Positions 1 through 11,510 are shown, counted from the stretch's first letter. The stretch: DNA of 26,176 bases from Spirogloea muscicola (GCA_009602725.1 WELB01000194.1:203299-229474); one strand, 5' to 3'. Numbers and translations are program-made. Notes: generated by a model not told the origin, from the sequence alone.

Positions 1-320
1 CTCTGCCCGGCGGGGCACGGCTGGCACTGCTGGTTGAAGCCGGCGGCGAAGGTGCCCGCGGGGCAGGCGGCGCAGCCGGCGCCGGTGAAGCCGGTGCCGG
101 GCTTGCAGCGCACGCAGGGCCGGCAGAGCCCGTTGGGCCCGTTGTCGGGCCGCAGGAAGCCCGCGGGGCAGCTGCCGCACTCCACGCCGCCCCCGCCGTC
201 GTCCCTGGACGGAGGCAGGGCCGCGGCGCGCGGCAGCACGCCCAGGCACGCCGCCAGCAGCAGCAGCGCGGCGGCGAGCGCGGCGAGCGTCGAATGGGGC
301 GGGCCGCGGCGGACGGCCAT
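1..320 (-). CDS. Secreted cysteine-rich protein, N-terminal part (ephrin-receptor-like/GCC2_GCC3-type repeats)
   Basis: The reading frame starts at an ATG at 320-318 and runs open off the left edge, giving 106 residues. Residues 1-35 look like a signal peptide: basic MAVRRG, then an Ala/Leu-rich core with LLLLAACLG, then a small-residue cleavage region. From about residue 47 the protein is built of Cys-rich units: CGSCPAGF, CRPCVRCKPGTGF, CAACPAGTF and CQPCPAGQ. The spacing C-x2-CPAGT/F-x(n)-C-x2-C matches the small disulfide-rich repeats annotated as GCC2_GCC3 or ephrin-receptor-like, which are common in large algal surface and secreted proteins. I infer an extracellular or cell-surface role. 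The partner or function cannot be read from this piece, and the rest of the gene lies outside the window. No intron is visible in this part. Its 5' flank carries a cluster of four G-boxes (689-864). Confidence 0.75.
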   Translation of the reverse strand, partial: MAVRRGPPHSTLAALAAALLLLAACLGVLPRAAALPPSRDDGGGGVECGSCPAGFLRPDNGPNGLCRPCVRCKPGTGFTGAGCAACPAGTFAAGFNQQCQPCPAGQ

Positions 321-688
321 GGTCTCGGGCGGGCAAGCGGCGAGGAACTGGGGGGCGCGGGGGGCAGCCCGGTGGAAGTAGGCTGCGGCCGCGGAGCTCT
401 GAGCCGGCAGAGGGGGCAGCTGCGGGCGCAGGAGTGCGGGCTGGCAGGCTGAGCGGCGCGTGGGCGCAGAAACGGCGCGCCGCTCGGGCCGGGGGAGCGC
501 GGGCGGCAGAGAGCTGGAGGGCTGCTTGAGCAGAGGAGAGCGAAGGGGGGGTGGAGCTCGGGAATGGTGGCTGTGGAGGGAGGGGGGGTGGTACTTGAGC
601 TGCGCCGGGGCAGAGCCCGCCGGCCGGGCCGCCGGCTGCCCAAGAAAAACGGCCCCTTGGGCGCAGTCCCCAGTCTCCCGGCGTCCTC

Positions 689-864
689 CACGTGGCGCTG
701 CCTCAACGCGGCCCCTCGCGATGCTTTGAGCCCTTCGAGCATACACGTGGCAGGCTACTCGTCCTCCGGCTCTCCTGCAAGGGTCTAGCACGTGCGGGCC
801 GCGGCGCCTCGGGCTCCAAACCGCCTCCGGCGGGGTCTGCGGGGGGCTGGCAGGTCGCCACGTG
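689..864. promoter_or_regulatory. Cluster of four CACGTG G-boxes upstream of the cysteine-rich gene
   Basis: CACGTG occurs at 689-694, 744-749, 789-794 and 859-864. The last is the full ten-base palindrome GCCACGTGGC at 857-866. They lie 370-545 bp upstream of the minus-strand ATG at 320, in GC-rich sequence. G-boxes are known plant binding sites for bZIP and bHLH factors in light and stress responses. That they control this gene is inference. I found no TATA box that I would commit to. Confidence 0.45.
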
Positions 865-1000
865 GCGGGCTATCGTGCCCTGCTGCGATGCTGCCCCGCC
901 CGCCCAGCCGGCCGCCCGCCTCGCCCTCGCTGACAGGCCGTGGTTTCACCACAGCCTTCTCTTCAGCTATCAGCGGCTGACCGATTAGCGACTTCTATGA

Positions 1001-2600
1001 GCTTTCCGCTCGTTTGGACCATGTCAGTTATTGCTGGCTGCCTGTGCACAGCCCATGCCACCTTTGGGAGAGCCACTTTCTTTCTAGGTCGTGGTTGCCC
1101 GGCAGAATTTCCGCTTGTGTGTAATGTACGTCATCAGATGTGCTTGCCGTTGTACTTGGCCACTCTGGCCTTACACTTTTTCGATACACGCTAGTTCTTC
1201 TCCTTGGCTTGCGGTCCTGGCTGTCATCGCCAAACGGGAGCGCATTCCGCTGATGTGAATTTCTAGCTGAGACCGATAATTCCATGCGCAATACAAAGCT
1301 AATAATCTAGACTTATAGAGAGGAGGCGGTTGCTGATAAGCAGCGGCGGCTGTGGGAGCGCACTGGAGAGCGTCTGAGGGCCCTTCATAGCAGTCTGTAC
1401 AATCTCTCCTTGTGCTGCTGCGCATGATGCGAGCACATGGACGACGAGGATCGCCTTTCTGACTGAGCGCACGACCTGGGGGTTGGCAGCACACCCTGAT
1501 TTGTTCTTGTCAGTCTGTCCAATTTACTTAGAAATCGATCTACTGTCCTTGTCGTCTTGGCGGATCACGTAGACATGCGTAATCCATCTGCGTATTTGAC
1601 AGTACGGAGGGTCGCGCTGTGGCTTGCAAGTCGAGACGTCCTACACAGCTGCTTATACGTGGACGACCTACCAGGTAACACTATGTGAAATCCGTGCGTG
1701 TCCAGTTTAAAGGGCATCTAGCGCTGACGTGCTTCACAAACCCTCAGCAATCCCCTGGTTCTGCCCTCGGAACTCTTCAAACAAGCACATCCACGTCAAC
1801 GAATATGTCCATCTGCACTTACTCACACGCTAGACACCTTGCTGCGGAGGCAAGCAGGACGCCCTAGCAACTTATTTAGTGCCATCAGGATTGCTGTAGG
1901 ATCAGAGGCAGGCAAATGGTACTTACGAGCAAGTGACTGACGTGTCGCCAACGTCAGATTATATATACAACGTGCTAGCCATGCCCAGTACGGACTACGA
2001 AAGATGCCCAGCATCGGGCTTATGTATACGTGTGTTGAATGCTGGCGTCCTGGCAGAGTGCATTGGACGCCTTTGGGCATGTCTGAGTCTAACCCTGGAG
2101 CAATGGCCTTCTTTGAGGAATGGGGCAAAGTATCTTGACGAAGTCTCTCCATTCAGCTACGTGGCCTAATCTTATCTCCTGGAAAAGTTCGCCGAACATG
2201 GCCAAAGGCACAGGGCTGCTGATCTTGGGGTGTAAGGCCGTCAGGTCTCTCTTATGTTGGGGTTTAGAGGTGCATGCGGGCACCCAATCTTGGCAATGAG
2301 GTCCCGAACACCCCTGGTAAGTCAATGCCATACGAACAACAGTGACTCATCTTGATAGTATCCATTCTTCTCCAGCCACAGTCTTGTAGACCTAGGCCGC
2401 AGGTCACCTCGATACGGGGACGAGGTCTAGGACATAATAGATGGGTGGTAAGCCAACGTTACACTTGGAACGTACGTACTCGGAAGTAATCACAATTCTC
2501 CTTAGATCTGAAGCAGTCATGCTATGTGGACTTGTGCAACATTTCTTTGAAGGGCATTTGTATGGATGAGCATGCAAGAATGAGCTGTAAGAATGTCTGG
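1001..2600. other. Stretch without recognisable gene
   Basis: Composition is roughly balanced. Reading frames are short and show no known domain on either strand. I see no splice-consistent exon chain, RNA gene or clear repeat copy here. It is probably intergenic or very old transposon-derived sequence. Confidence 0.4.
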
Positions 2601-2689
2601 CAGTCATTTTCTGCTCCATCGCCATGGCTCATTCTCGCTGGTAATTCCTCTGACGAATGTAGACTGCAAATGACCCTCTTTCCCGCGTG

Positions 2690-3475
2690 CTTTCCTCGCT
2701 CTGTTCGGCCCATCCGAGCCTTGTCACTCCTTTTCACAGCCCCCACCCCCTTTAGAAGAGCTCATTCCCGACTTCCGCAATCTCCACAGCCAAGTCTGGA
2801 GAGTCCACGGCTGCGAGTGGCCCGCCCGGAGCGGCACGTCCGGGACTGCCGGGGCCCACGGGGCGGGAGGAGAAGGAAGCGGCCCTCGGAGGCGGGTGAG
2901 TGGGGAATCAGCAGGTCGCCACGTGTCACAGCACCTGCCGGGCACCTCTTGGTGACGCCGAGGGCCAGATGCTCCGGGGCCGCGGGAGGCCGCACCCGCC
3001 ACGTGGCGGCGGGCCGACGTAAAGGAAGCCCGCCCCCGAGCTCGCCGCCTGCCCCCCCGGCCGGCGGCCCGGCCCGCGCAACCAGCACCCTGGTCCTCCC
3101 ACTCCTTGTACAGTCCTTCGGGTTGGCTTCCACCCAGTACCTTGACACTGCTAAAGCTGGCTCTCCTCTCAACCGTCTCAGCTCAAGCCGGCCTCCACAG
3201 CCATCGCTCCTTCGGCAGAGCTCCTCCACCTTGGCTGGATGGCTTGCCTCCGCAGCCAAACGGCCTCCTCAGAGAAATGTGCCCCCTCGCTCTCCCCGCG
3301 CCGCTCGCTGCTCCCACACTCTCCGTGCCGCCGCATGCCCGCGGCGGCTGGTTGGCCCCCTTATCCGCCACTGCCTCCGCCCGCCCCTGCGATCCCTGTC
3401 TCCTTGTCGTGGAGCCGCTGCCTTCTTCTCCGCCCGCTGCTCGCCTTGTGTGAGAAGCTTACAAGCAGCTCCTGA
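2690..3475. other. GC-rich island with two G-boxes, no gene assigned
   Basis: GC content and CpG density rise sharply against both flanks, as they do around the first exons of the genes I recognise in this window. CACGTG sits at 2920-2925 and 3000-3005, the latter inside GCCACGTGGC at 2998-3007. A consensus-like donor (GCGG/GTGAGT) lies at about 2895 on the plus strand, so a 5' exon is possible. A long plus frame crosses the island (2526-3569), but its product is compositionally biased and has no domain I know. It may be an orphan promoter, the 5' end of an unrecognised gene, or the remains of one. Confidence 0.35.
2920..3007. promoter_or_regulatory. Pair of G-boxes in an orphan GC island
   Basis: CACGTG at 2920-2925 (CGCCACGTGTCA) and 3000-3005 (full GCCACGTGGC palindrome at 2998-3007), 80 bp apart. 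The motif and setting match those upstream of the recognised genes, but no gene is assigned next to it. Confidence 0.35.
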
Positions 3476-4560
3476 CCATGTGCAGGACCCATCTGGCAAG
3501 CACTGGTGGCTTCAAAACCATGCCAGTGTCAAGGTGCTGGCCACCTTGGATCCTCAACAGCCTGAATAGCAATACTGGCGCTGCACAACAATAGAAGATC
3601 GAGGAAACCACAACAACCACAGTGGCAAGCACAAGAGTTCTCACATGACATGAGATGGCATGTATCAAAGGCAACGACTCCGCTGCTTGTCACTGCAGTC
3701 TGCAACATTTCCGTGCTTAAAAACGTTCCCGTCAACAAGCACCAGGTGGCAAGCCTCGTCAATGACGGAAATTGCTACAGCATTCTGAGAAGCTTCGATG
3801 CTGGCGGCTTGGTGTCATACTCGTTTTCCGGTAACGTTGGGTGGACACGTTTTGTGCCCTCATACCGCATCGTTTATGTCCGTGGTAATTCATTTGACAC
3901 AGTTCCGCAATAGGTGGGCAACAGTCGCAGACGAGTACTCTGCAAGTCTGCAGGTATCCACACCACTCAGCCCTTAATTGCATATAATGGGAACCCAGAA
4001 GCAGTTGCGACTCCCCTTGGCAAGTTTCTAGGTGCTTGCTTGCACCAGTAGAGAACGGGAACGAGTGTGCATCCAGCGGAAAGCCAAAGTGCATGTCTTC
4101 TTACCTCGATCAGCAGACAAACTAGTGTGGAGCTTCTGCTGCCAGCTCCTCTACTTGTTTCTCCAAGCTGTCACACTGGCCAGTCTGGCCATCAAAGGAG
4201 ATTGTCCTGTCTCTGAGCTGTAAGGGGTGTGACGAAAGTGAGGAGCTGCACCACTGTCTCGCACTTATGGGTGATGCACACCGATGCCAGGTAGGGGTCC
4301 CACTACAGCCACGTGCCTCTGCCTAAGGTGCTCAAAGAAAGATACGTTGCTCTACAGTGTTCCATTTACTTGGCAGTTCTTGGTGATCAGGTAGTGAAGG
4401 CACTACAAAACGTGCCGCTGCCTAAATTTCTCATAAGGTGAGCTCCTGTTGTATGTCATCAGCTGGAGCTGCATAAGGAGGCCATCAACTCTCAGGAGAG
4501 CCGAATGTGTGCTGCAATACAGCCGGCGGCCATGGTGACGTCTGCCAAGCAAAGATCCAA
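3471..4560 (+). repeat. Diverged dispersed repeat, copy 1 (partner at 7662-8600)
   Basis: Blocks in the same order and orientation match a second stretch about 4.1 kb downstream. Examples are GCAAGCACTGGTGGCTTC (about 3497 and 7685), the stretch around GGCAAGCxTCGTCA (about 3745 and 7932), and TATGTCATCxGCTGGAGC (about 4453 and 8500) followed by a shared GGCAATACAG-like block (GCAATACAG at about 4514). Between blocks the copies have drifted and differ in length, so the duplication is old. No intact coding frame is shared, although short frames around 3735-3785 and 7919-7968 keep similar residues. It is most likely a decayed transposable element, possibly a segmental duplication. Confidence 0.55.
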
Positions 4561-5040
4561 TCCGTTCACTCATGGGTTGCTTGACGGTCAGCATCATCTT
4601 GCTGTAGGTGGTCGGACGCCACGTGGTAGCCAACAGGACTTGAGGGCGTTCAGAATACCCCATTTCCCCCGGCCGACCCCTCTCATCTGGCTTCACAGCG
4701 GCTCTTTTGAATCAGCAGCCGCACTATTTCTTTCATAATAGGCTAGCTAGCTTTTTGGGTCGACTGGTCTGCTGGGGGGCCTGCATTTGCAGCTCTTCTT
4801 CGAGCAGGTCATCGGCGCTTACTTCGGGCAGCGACTGAATTGCAAGTATTAAATGCTGATCGGGATTGTTCTTGGTCATGAATGCTGCAGTGACCTTTCA
4901 TGGGGGAGCATGAATTATGGGCAATTTTGTCGATGCTGACGTCGGAGCAGAGTCCTTGAAAATCTTGTCAGAGTGTCATTGTGGTGCCATCAAGTATCGA
5001 CTTGGAGAGCGAACGGCAGGCTGCTTCACTGAGGAGGTGA
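4561..5040. other. Stretch without recognisable gene
   Basis: I see no coding exon, RNA gene or repeat copy here. A single G-box (CACGTG at 4620-4625, within GCCACGTGGT) lies at its left end, and another is at 4310-4315 inside the preceding repeat. Confidence 0.35.
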
Positions 5041-5725
5041 CAGTACTCTGCTAATGCTAGGACTATGAAGAGCTCGCTGCCGCGGCAGGGCCATCGCGGC
5101 GGCCGGGCTGCAGGAGGATGCCGTGAGTCGGGCGACAGAGCGGGAGCGACCGAGGACAAAGGCGAGCTTGCGGGACGGGCGGCCCGCAGCGGTGGCGGGC
5201 GCGCGAGCACGGGCGCGGCGCGACGCGCTGGGGGCGGCGCGNACGGGGGGGGGCAGCATCCGGGGCCGGTGCATCTTCCGACAGGCTCGCCGGGGGTGGG
5301 GAGGGGCTTTCCGCGCGTGCACCATCCCTGCGGATCCTCAAAGTCGACGGCCCGCAAGCAAGCAGCACCGCCATCGGACGGCACACAAAGGCTGCTCTTC
5401 TGATGTTGCCACGTGGCGACCACCCAGCGCCGGTGCAGCTGCCATCGTGGAAGGCGCTATCCTGCAGCGGCCGGGCCAGTTGCAGCCGTCGTGCCGCAGA
5501 CGCCGCCAGGTGGCGCCCTCACCTTAGCGTTCATGGCCCGGCAGCTTCGGAGAAGCACGTGCGGCTGCGGCTTCGTGCGAGAGGCCTGGAGGGCCCGCCA
5601 CGTGACGGCAGCGTGGAGCCCGATACCCGTGACCGTGAGCCATCGGGGCGAGATTCGGCCCGGCCGTGCGCGGCAGCCCGCCCGCCCGTGCTCGCTGGGA
5701 AACGCCCTCGGTTGACACCTCCCCC
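5041..5725. other. GC-rich island with three G-boxes, no gene assigned
   Basis: This is a CpG-dense island with CACGTG at 5410-5415 (full GCCACGTGGC at 5408-5417), 5556-5561 and 5599-5604. One undetermined base is at 5242, next to a run of G. Frames are open on both strands because of composition, and none shows a known domain. A short plus frame from the ATG at 5065 meets a good donor (GCC/GTGAGT) at about 5124 and could be a first exon, but I found no matching downstream exon. The right side abuts the retroelement remnant that begins at about 5740. Confidence 0.35.
5408..5604. promoter_or_regulatory. Three G-boxes in an orphan GC island
   Basis: GCCACGTGGC at 5408-5417, CACGTG at 5556-5561 and GCCACGTGAC at 5597-5606. 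They lie within 200 bp in CpG-rich sequence. If this is a promoter, its gene was not identified on either strand. Confidence 0.35.
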
Positions 5726-5739
5726 AGGCGGCGCAGGAA

Positions 5740-6700
5740 AGAAATTGCTCGCCCATTGAGGATAGGGGCTGGAAAAGCCAGCCCAAAAAAGAAAAGAGTA
5801 CGAGAAGGGGGCCAGGGGAAGCGCTAAGAAAAGCAAGCACACAAAGAAACAAAGCAGCTACGAGCTACTCAGTAACCCCTGCTAAGCAGCCGCAGGTCAG
5901 AGATGCTGGGCTCCTGGAAGAGGGTCCCCTGGCCAGAGCCAGAGGCAGCAGCGAGGGCTCTGCCGGCACGAAGGTGCAGCGCCAGGGCAGGAATGAGGTG
6001 GCTGTAAGAACCCTCCCCCAGCCATTTGACACGGGCGCACCGGACGAGGCGTTCCAAACCCCACCCAGAGTGGAAAGAGAAACAGCAGCTCTTGAAAAGA
6101 AAGAAAGCGCGGCCAGATTGACTGGTGGCTGTGAGAGGCCAGCCCAAAGGGATGGACAAGGTCTGAAGGAGCCGGAGTGCTTAATACAAACACAACAGCA
6201 ACGGGACTCAGTAACCTCTTGAAAAGGGGGCGTTAGCTGTCAAAGAGATGGGCGAAGAACGCACTTCCCGAGGGGCGAGCGTTTTAAGAGGCCAGCCCCG
6301 AGAGTGGAATGGACAGGGTCCGAAGGGGCCGGAAAGCGCTACAACAGGCAGCTATGCAAGTACCGCGGACACTGTCAGTAAGTATCTCTGGTATGCAGCC
6401 GCAAGTCAAGAAGACTACTAGCAGCCAAAAAGCAGTCCCCTTGCCAAGCCAGGGGCGGCCGCTAGAACACGGCCAGCTTTGCAGATGCAAAACGCGGGCC
6501 AAGGACCGCTGCCAGCCCTCGAAAGCATTCAAAGAACAGACGAAGCAGTAAGGTCGCAGCACTAGCGCCTGCTCCATCCTGGGTGGAGGGTGGGCGAACG
6601 AAGACGCCTCCGCTAAGAGGGATGTCCACCGGCCAGGGAGGCCAGTGTCAGGTCTCTGTGCCCAGAGCGGCTCCCGCATGCGCACTTCCAGTGCAATCTT
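5740..6700 (-). mobile_element. Retrotransposon-like remnant: two tandem copies of a polyprotein C-terminus plus 3' tail
   Basis: Read on the minus strand, a frame ends at the stop 5871-5869 with the residues HLRAGRALAAASGSGQGT and then SISDLRLLSRGY. This is nearly identical to a frame ending at 15,239 on the plus strand. After the stop comes a shared 3' tail: pyrimidine-rich, then a GGGCTGG...CCAGCCC hairpin and the motif CAATGGGCGAGC. A second, more decayed copy lies just upstream, ending TYR-stop at 6377-6375 with DLRLHTRD before it. The whole block is the reverse-complement counterpart of 14,855-15,720. I infer a 5'-truncated non-LTR-type element. No reverse transcriptase motif is present in the window, so the class is tentative. 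Confidence 0.5.
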
Positions 6701-7661
6701 GCTATCATCAGCAAATAACCCCTTGCTGCTATCCAGCTAGCTTGCCAACGCGCTACATATCGGGCACGCATTTGCCTGTCAGGTTTATGGATCGCTATCT
6801 ATCATCGCTGACCGTCATCTTGACAAGTAGCCAGCCGATACGACTAGACGGTGGATAGCCTCATTCCAAAAATAGTGATCCGAATGCAACAGGCTTAAGT
6901 TCGATTCAAAAGCCCCACTCACTGATAACCTTGATCGGAAGGTGGGGGTTCTCCACCCGAGACACCCCATGGTTGGACTTCGCAGCTGTTGTCAATCTGC
7001 CTCGGCAGCAGCTCACCACTGTGCCACACATATGAGAGCCTTTGCAACACAGAAGGTTAGGTGGCTTTGTCTCAGGACGGTTGCGCATGACAATCTCTAC
7101 TTAGTGTACCGATCAACAGTCTGAACGACGCAGTATCCAACACCGTCTTGAAGTGCGTCCGACTTCAGTCACTTGTCAACCGGTCCCAAACTGCATCTGC
7201 TTCTATTAACGAAGCCTGACCTGCCATCAATCGGCGATCTGAGGGCCTACATTTCTGAGACTTCTCAACATTCTCCCCAGCCCGCCCGCATTCATCACCC
7301 CTTTTTCGCTAGTCATTCTCCCTATGACGTAAGCCAATCTTCGTCAGCGCTTACCCTCATGTGCGCCTCAGCAGCTGCCCAGATTGTTTCTACATTCTAC
7401 AGATGAAAGCTCACCAACTGAGAAGTGAAGGTGAGGAAATAGACCAATGATGTCATTTGTGGCGAATTTTTGCAGTCTCAAGCTATGGTGGTGCCCAGAA
7501 GATGTACCAGTCTGCAGATCATTCTTGTCTACAATGTACGCTATGATATGCTTTAGGAGACATTAGCTTCCGTCATGTAGGCTTGCTACAATATACGTTT
7601 TGGTGATGCCTTGATACGACGCAGTCACATGAGGGTGCCATGGACAAGAAATCAACAAATG
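6701..7661. other. Stretch without recognisable gene
   Basis: There are only short frames with no known domain. A T-loop-like GTTCGATTC at about 6898 lacks pairing arms and is not a tRNA. I see nothing else that I can support. Confidence 0.4.
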
Positions 7662-8600
7662 GCTCCCGTGCAGTGTCCGTCTAGCAAGCACTGGTGGCTT
7701 CCGTATGAAGGCTAGTGCTTAGGCCACTGGCCTTGAAGGATCTCCAACCGCCTGAACAGCTATGCCCATACTGCACAATGGATGGGCGAGGTCGTCAATA
7801 ATATACACCAATCCAAGCACAACTGGATTCACGTGATAGCAGAATAGCATCCATCAGGTACATCTATGCTACCTTATTACAAAGTGTGCAGCATGTCACT
7901 TATGAACACTCTGTCAACATCGACAATCAGCTGGCAAGCATCGTCAGCAACAGCGACTATTACAGCAATGTGGCGGGCTCTAATCGTGCGGCTGGGAGTC
8001 CTACTTCTGCTCCTTTTCTTTGGCTGCAGCTCCACTTGCCCCTAGAGCGCACAGAGCGAAACTTGACAGAGATCAGTCTTTGGTGACCATTTATCACGAT
8101 GTTGTAGTTTTTAGTTTTGAAGAGGCAGACTTCATTCTACCAATATAAATTCTGACAACCAAACGCAGTTAACATTTCTCCTAGATTGTTGACATCTGTG
8201 TACTTGCTTGTACAAAATATCAAGTGTGCATGTAGTAGTCCGAGACAGTTTGTGTGGGAGCTGTTGGTGCAAGCACCTGTTTTCATTACTTGAGACTGTC
8301 AGAAGTCCTACTCTGGCCATTGTAAATAAACTTTGCGACACGTGCAATGTATTCCAACTGTAGGCAGTGTGACACAATGTTTGCAGCTGCATCACTTGCT
8401 TGAAGTGATTGGGGTTGCATCAATGCCAGGTAAGGGAGGTCTTCTATTTGCAAGCTTCAGATCAAGCTGCTCAATCTCAGAAATTATTGGTCATCTAGTA
8501 TGTCATCGGCTGGAGCAGCATCACAAGGCCAGCAAACGTCAGGAGGTTGAGCACGTATGGCAATACAGGGGCCGGAGTGAAGATGCCACTCCGTCTACTT
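7662..8600 (+). repeat. Diverged dispersed repeat, copy 2 (partner at 3471-4560)
   Basis: This is the second copy of the worn repeat, in the same orientation. The clearest shared blocks are at 7680-7760, 7905-7970, 8300-8400 and 8490-8595, in the same order as in copy 1. Copy 2 is somewhat shorter. CACGTG occurs at 7830-7835 and 8339-8344, but at positions where copy 1 does not have it, so these are probably chance. No intact coding frame is present. Confidence 0.5.
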
Positions 8601-9369
8601 GTATAAAGCAGGACGTCAGAAGGACCACAAATGATAAATAGTAGGAAGAATCAGCAGAATATGCATGAGAAGGCAGAATCATGAAGCTGTACACGTGATT
8701 GGTTAATCTAGTGTCTATTGATCGAGCAGTATTTGTCACAGATATTCACAACAGCCAGTGAATGTCGACATGCTGACTCCCTTTTTAAACACTACAACAA
8801 ACGACGGAGTCATCAAGCTATGAAAGTGCTGGACTGACTGAATGCAATCTCAGCTAGGATTATCTTATGAACAAAGGTCAAAGTGCTACCAAGAAAGCCA
8901 AGGAAAGGTCAACACAGTCACTCCCGGGTGCTTTACCGTTAGCAGCAGCCATGTACTATGGTGATCGGAAGCCGCTTGTAGTGCCAGCCAACAGGACCCG
9001 AGGCGTGCCAACCTTGAGGCAGACGCCTTACCAGCACGAGCAAGTATGAGCTAGTCAGGTCTTCTGGAGGTCTGCGGGGAGATGACTGTGCAGCTCTTCT
9101 CAGATGTGGAACTCGGCGACTCATTTAGACATGGGCAGAGCTCCTTGCCGAGTCAGGGACTTGGTCAATAGATGCTGTGATTCGCCGGAAAGAGCAGTCC
9201 TCCTGAAAGTCTTTTGGGGGCTCACATCAAGCAGAGTACTTAGATATCAGTCAACAAGTTTGCTGGTGGTGTTGCAAGGTACGAGCTGAAGAGTGGACGG
9301 CAGTTGCTCTTATTGAGAATGTATCGTGTCAGTTCCTTCCTCTTGTGAACTCTGCGGCTGTGCCTGTTC
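8601..9369. other. Stretch without recognisable gene
   Basis: Short open frames only, none with a recognisable domain or splice-consistent partner. One CACGTG is at 8692-8697. Confidence 0.4.
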
Positions 9370-9600
9370 CCTCAGTGCATCCTATTAGGGCGCACTTCCG
9401 GAAATGCACTCTCTTCCCTCGTGCTCACTTTTGGTACTAGGTCCCCCTTCAACCCACTTTCGCACTGTTACCTTAGCCCCCTTAGCATAGGGCTCAATGT
9501 GGCCCCATTCTGTGCAATATATTGGCTGAACAGTGTGTTGGCTTGCTTTGGCTTCCCTTCCATGCCATGCGCAACTTGTGCCTTCTCTTCCCTGCAACAG
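9370..9600 (+). mobile_element. Degenerate retroelement 3' end (second tail type)
   Basis: The sequence GTGCTCACTTTTGGTACTAG at about 9421 matches, with a small indel, the VLTRGY-stop coding ends at 16,245 and 20,188. It is followed by the same tail landmarks: TTAGCATAG then GGGCT, and ATATTGGCTGAAC then TTGGCTTCCCTTCC and ATGCGC. The frame is broken just at the stop. It is a small, decayed 3'-end copy. Confidence 0.45.
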
Positions 9601-11510
9601 AAACCGATGAGTCTGTTATTGCTGCACTTGAAGGGGTCAACGTTTGCCACGCCTGCATTAGGCCAGCCCGTGTCAGTCTGAAGAGGCTGTGTGCAGACCA
9701 GGACATGCGCTCCCAGGAGCCCTCCTTTTGGTGCTAAGTACTTCCTCTGATGCCACCACAGTCGGTTGAGTCCCTTCCAGACTTACCCCGTGCTCACAGA
9801 TTTTGAGATACACCATCATATCATTCAGCACTTGCTACTGGGCAGAAGCAAGAAGTAGTGCTGGCGTCGCACTTCTCCGCAAAGCGTGGTACTTGATTAG
9901 CGCTCGCATCGAGCACGAATCGAGCAGGTAAATGCTACAGGGCTGGAAATAAACAGTGCCACGACGAGGCTATCAGTGTGCCATCTTAGCAACCCATTCC
10001 CTATAGCCTCACACCAGCCATCTGTGAATGGAGTTGCCCAGATGTGATGTCATCCCTGCAGTAGACGTGCAGTAGACAAAGGACAGCTTGCCAGTATGCT
10101 TACTTGCCTTACATAACGTACTCATCCTTGTGTGAGGGCATGCAATGAGAGTCCACCTTTCAGAGACCAGATACCTGCACGACCTTTTGCCCCATAGATC
10201 ATGGTGTCAGCTTCTTGCCTCCTTATCGCACACAAGTGTTTGGGCGCCCAGAGACGAGTTAGGGCAAGCAGCTGACACCATAGCAGGGACTGGAGTTGAT
10301 GGGCGTTTCTTGCACATCGAGAGGTCCATCAAAAAGGATCACAACGCATACCCCACGCTTTCGCTCAACGCGTACAGACTTATTATGCAGCTCCTCCTGG
10401 CAGTCCACGGAGGGAAAAGTAATCCTTAAAGTGGTAGCACCAATTTAATATTTTTTCTTGCTGATAGAAATAAGCTGGAGAAAGTGGTCATCACGTTGTG
10501 AAGGTCTACCCTGTGCTGCAACTCATGTCATCCCTTTTTCCATCTTTCCTTCTCTATTCCCCTCCATAATATGCCTGCCGCCTTCACACTTTCTGATCCT
10601 TTCACTACTCAAAGATCAGCTGTCTCTGCTTCTTACCTCCCAGATCTAACTTCCGAATTGCGGCGTCCATCTATAGGCAGGAGAAAATGGATTACAGGGC
10701 ACGCTCTTGTGAGAATAGCATTGAGGAAAGCTTCTGGTGCTATCAGAATCAGGTCCTGTGTCCATCCTTGTGGGCTGGCCTCTCTCAATAACTGAGCCTT
10801 TGGAAGTGCAAAAGTTCCCTGCTTTAGCATATTCATTGCGCTATGTCCCTGCCTGGTTGCAGGCAATGTATCATCATTTTGACCTTTGTTGTTTAAGGAG
10901 CCACCACGAGCAAGCTTCGCAACTAGGACATTGCAAGACGCTGTGCTTGACCGTGTCCTTGGCACCCCTGCAGTCCAGCCAGCGAGAGTCTAAGGGCTAA
11001 CCCTCGCTGGACAGTGAGAGCAGCCGTACTTTCACTGCTCACTGGTGCAGGACCGACATGATAGTTGCTCACATGTGCGAGACACTGCCTCGCTTAGAAC
11101 CACCAACTCTACCACACTTGAAGTCACCTACAAGGCATTTAATCCAATGTGATACCTCAGCTGTCAACGAAAATGGGACCAGCCACCACCAGAGTGGCAT
11201 TTGTGTGAGCTGTTGCCATTATTATCTGGTGGAGATACAAAGTTGCCACTTGTCGTCAGGGGCTAGCTCGGAAGAGCGCATGTCACCAAGTATGGCGTTG
11301 AGGCACATATCTGTCAGACATCTCATCTGAAGCAATAGCCCCTGCTCTGCATTTCACAGGGCAGCTAGCAGTAATCTAAAGAGGAATCTAATGGCTCAAT
11401 GCATGCTCGCTCGGCACCTCAGACTTGACAATACTTGCCATGTCATATGGCCATGTGTGGTGGCCTGTTACCTACTGTGCCAATGTACAAGCTACCCCAT
11501 GCTGGATCGG
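9601..11510. other. Stretch without recognisable gene (3' flank of the Rossmann-fold gene)
   Basis: No exon chain or known domain is visible on either strand. A frame of 94 codons at 10,145-10,429 has unbiased composition but resembles nothing I know, so I do not call it. A short direct repeat (GTGCAGTAGAC-like, two copies) lies at about 10,058-10,078. Confidence 0.4.

Noticed and set aside
2526-3569. Longest plus-strand open frame outside the recognised genes (347 codons)
   Set aside because: It runs through a GC-rich island, where stop codons are rare by composition. The product is Pro/Ser/Arg-rich, lacks any motif I know, and overlaps equally open frames on the other strand.
6880-6920. 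tRNA-like T-loop GTTCGATTC
   Set aside because: The flanking bases cannot form the T stem, and no acceptor, D or anticodon arms are found.
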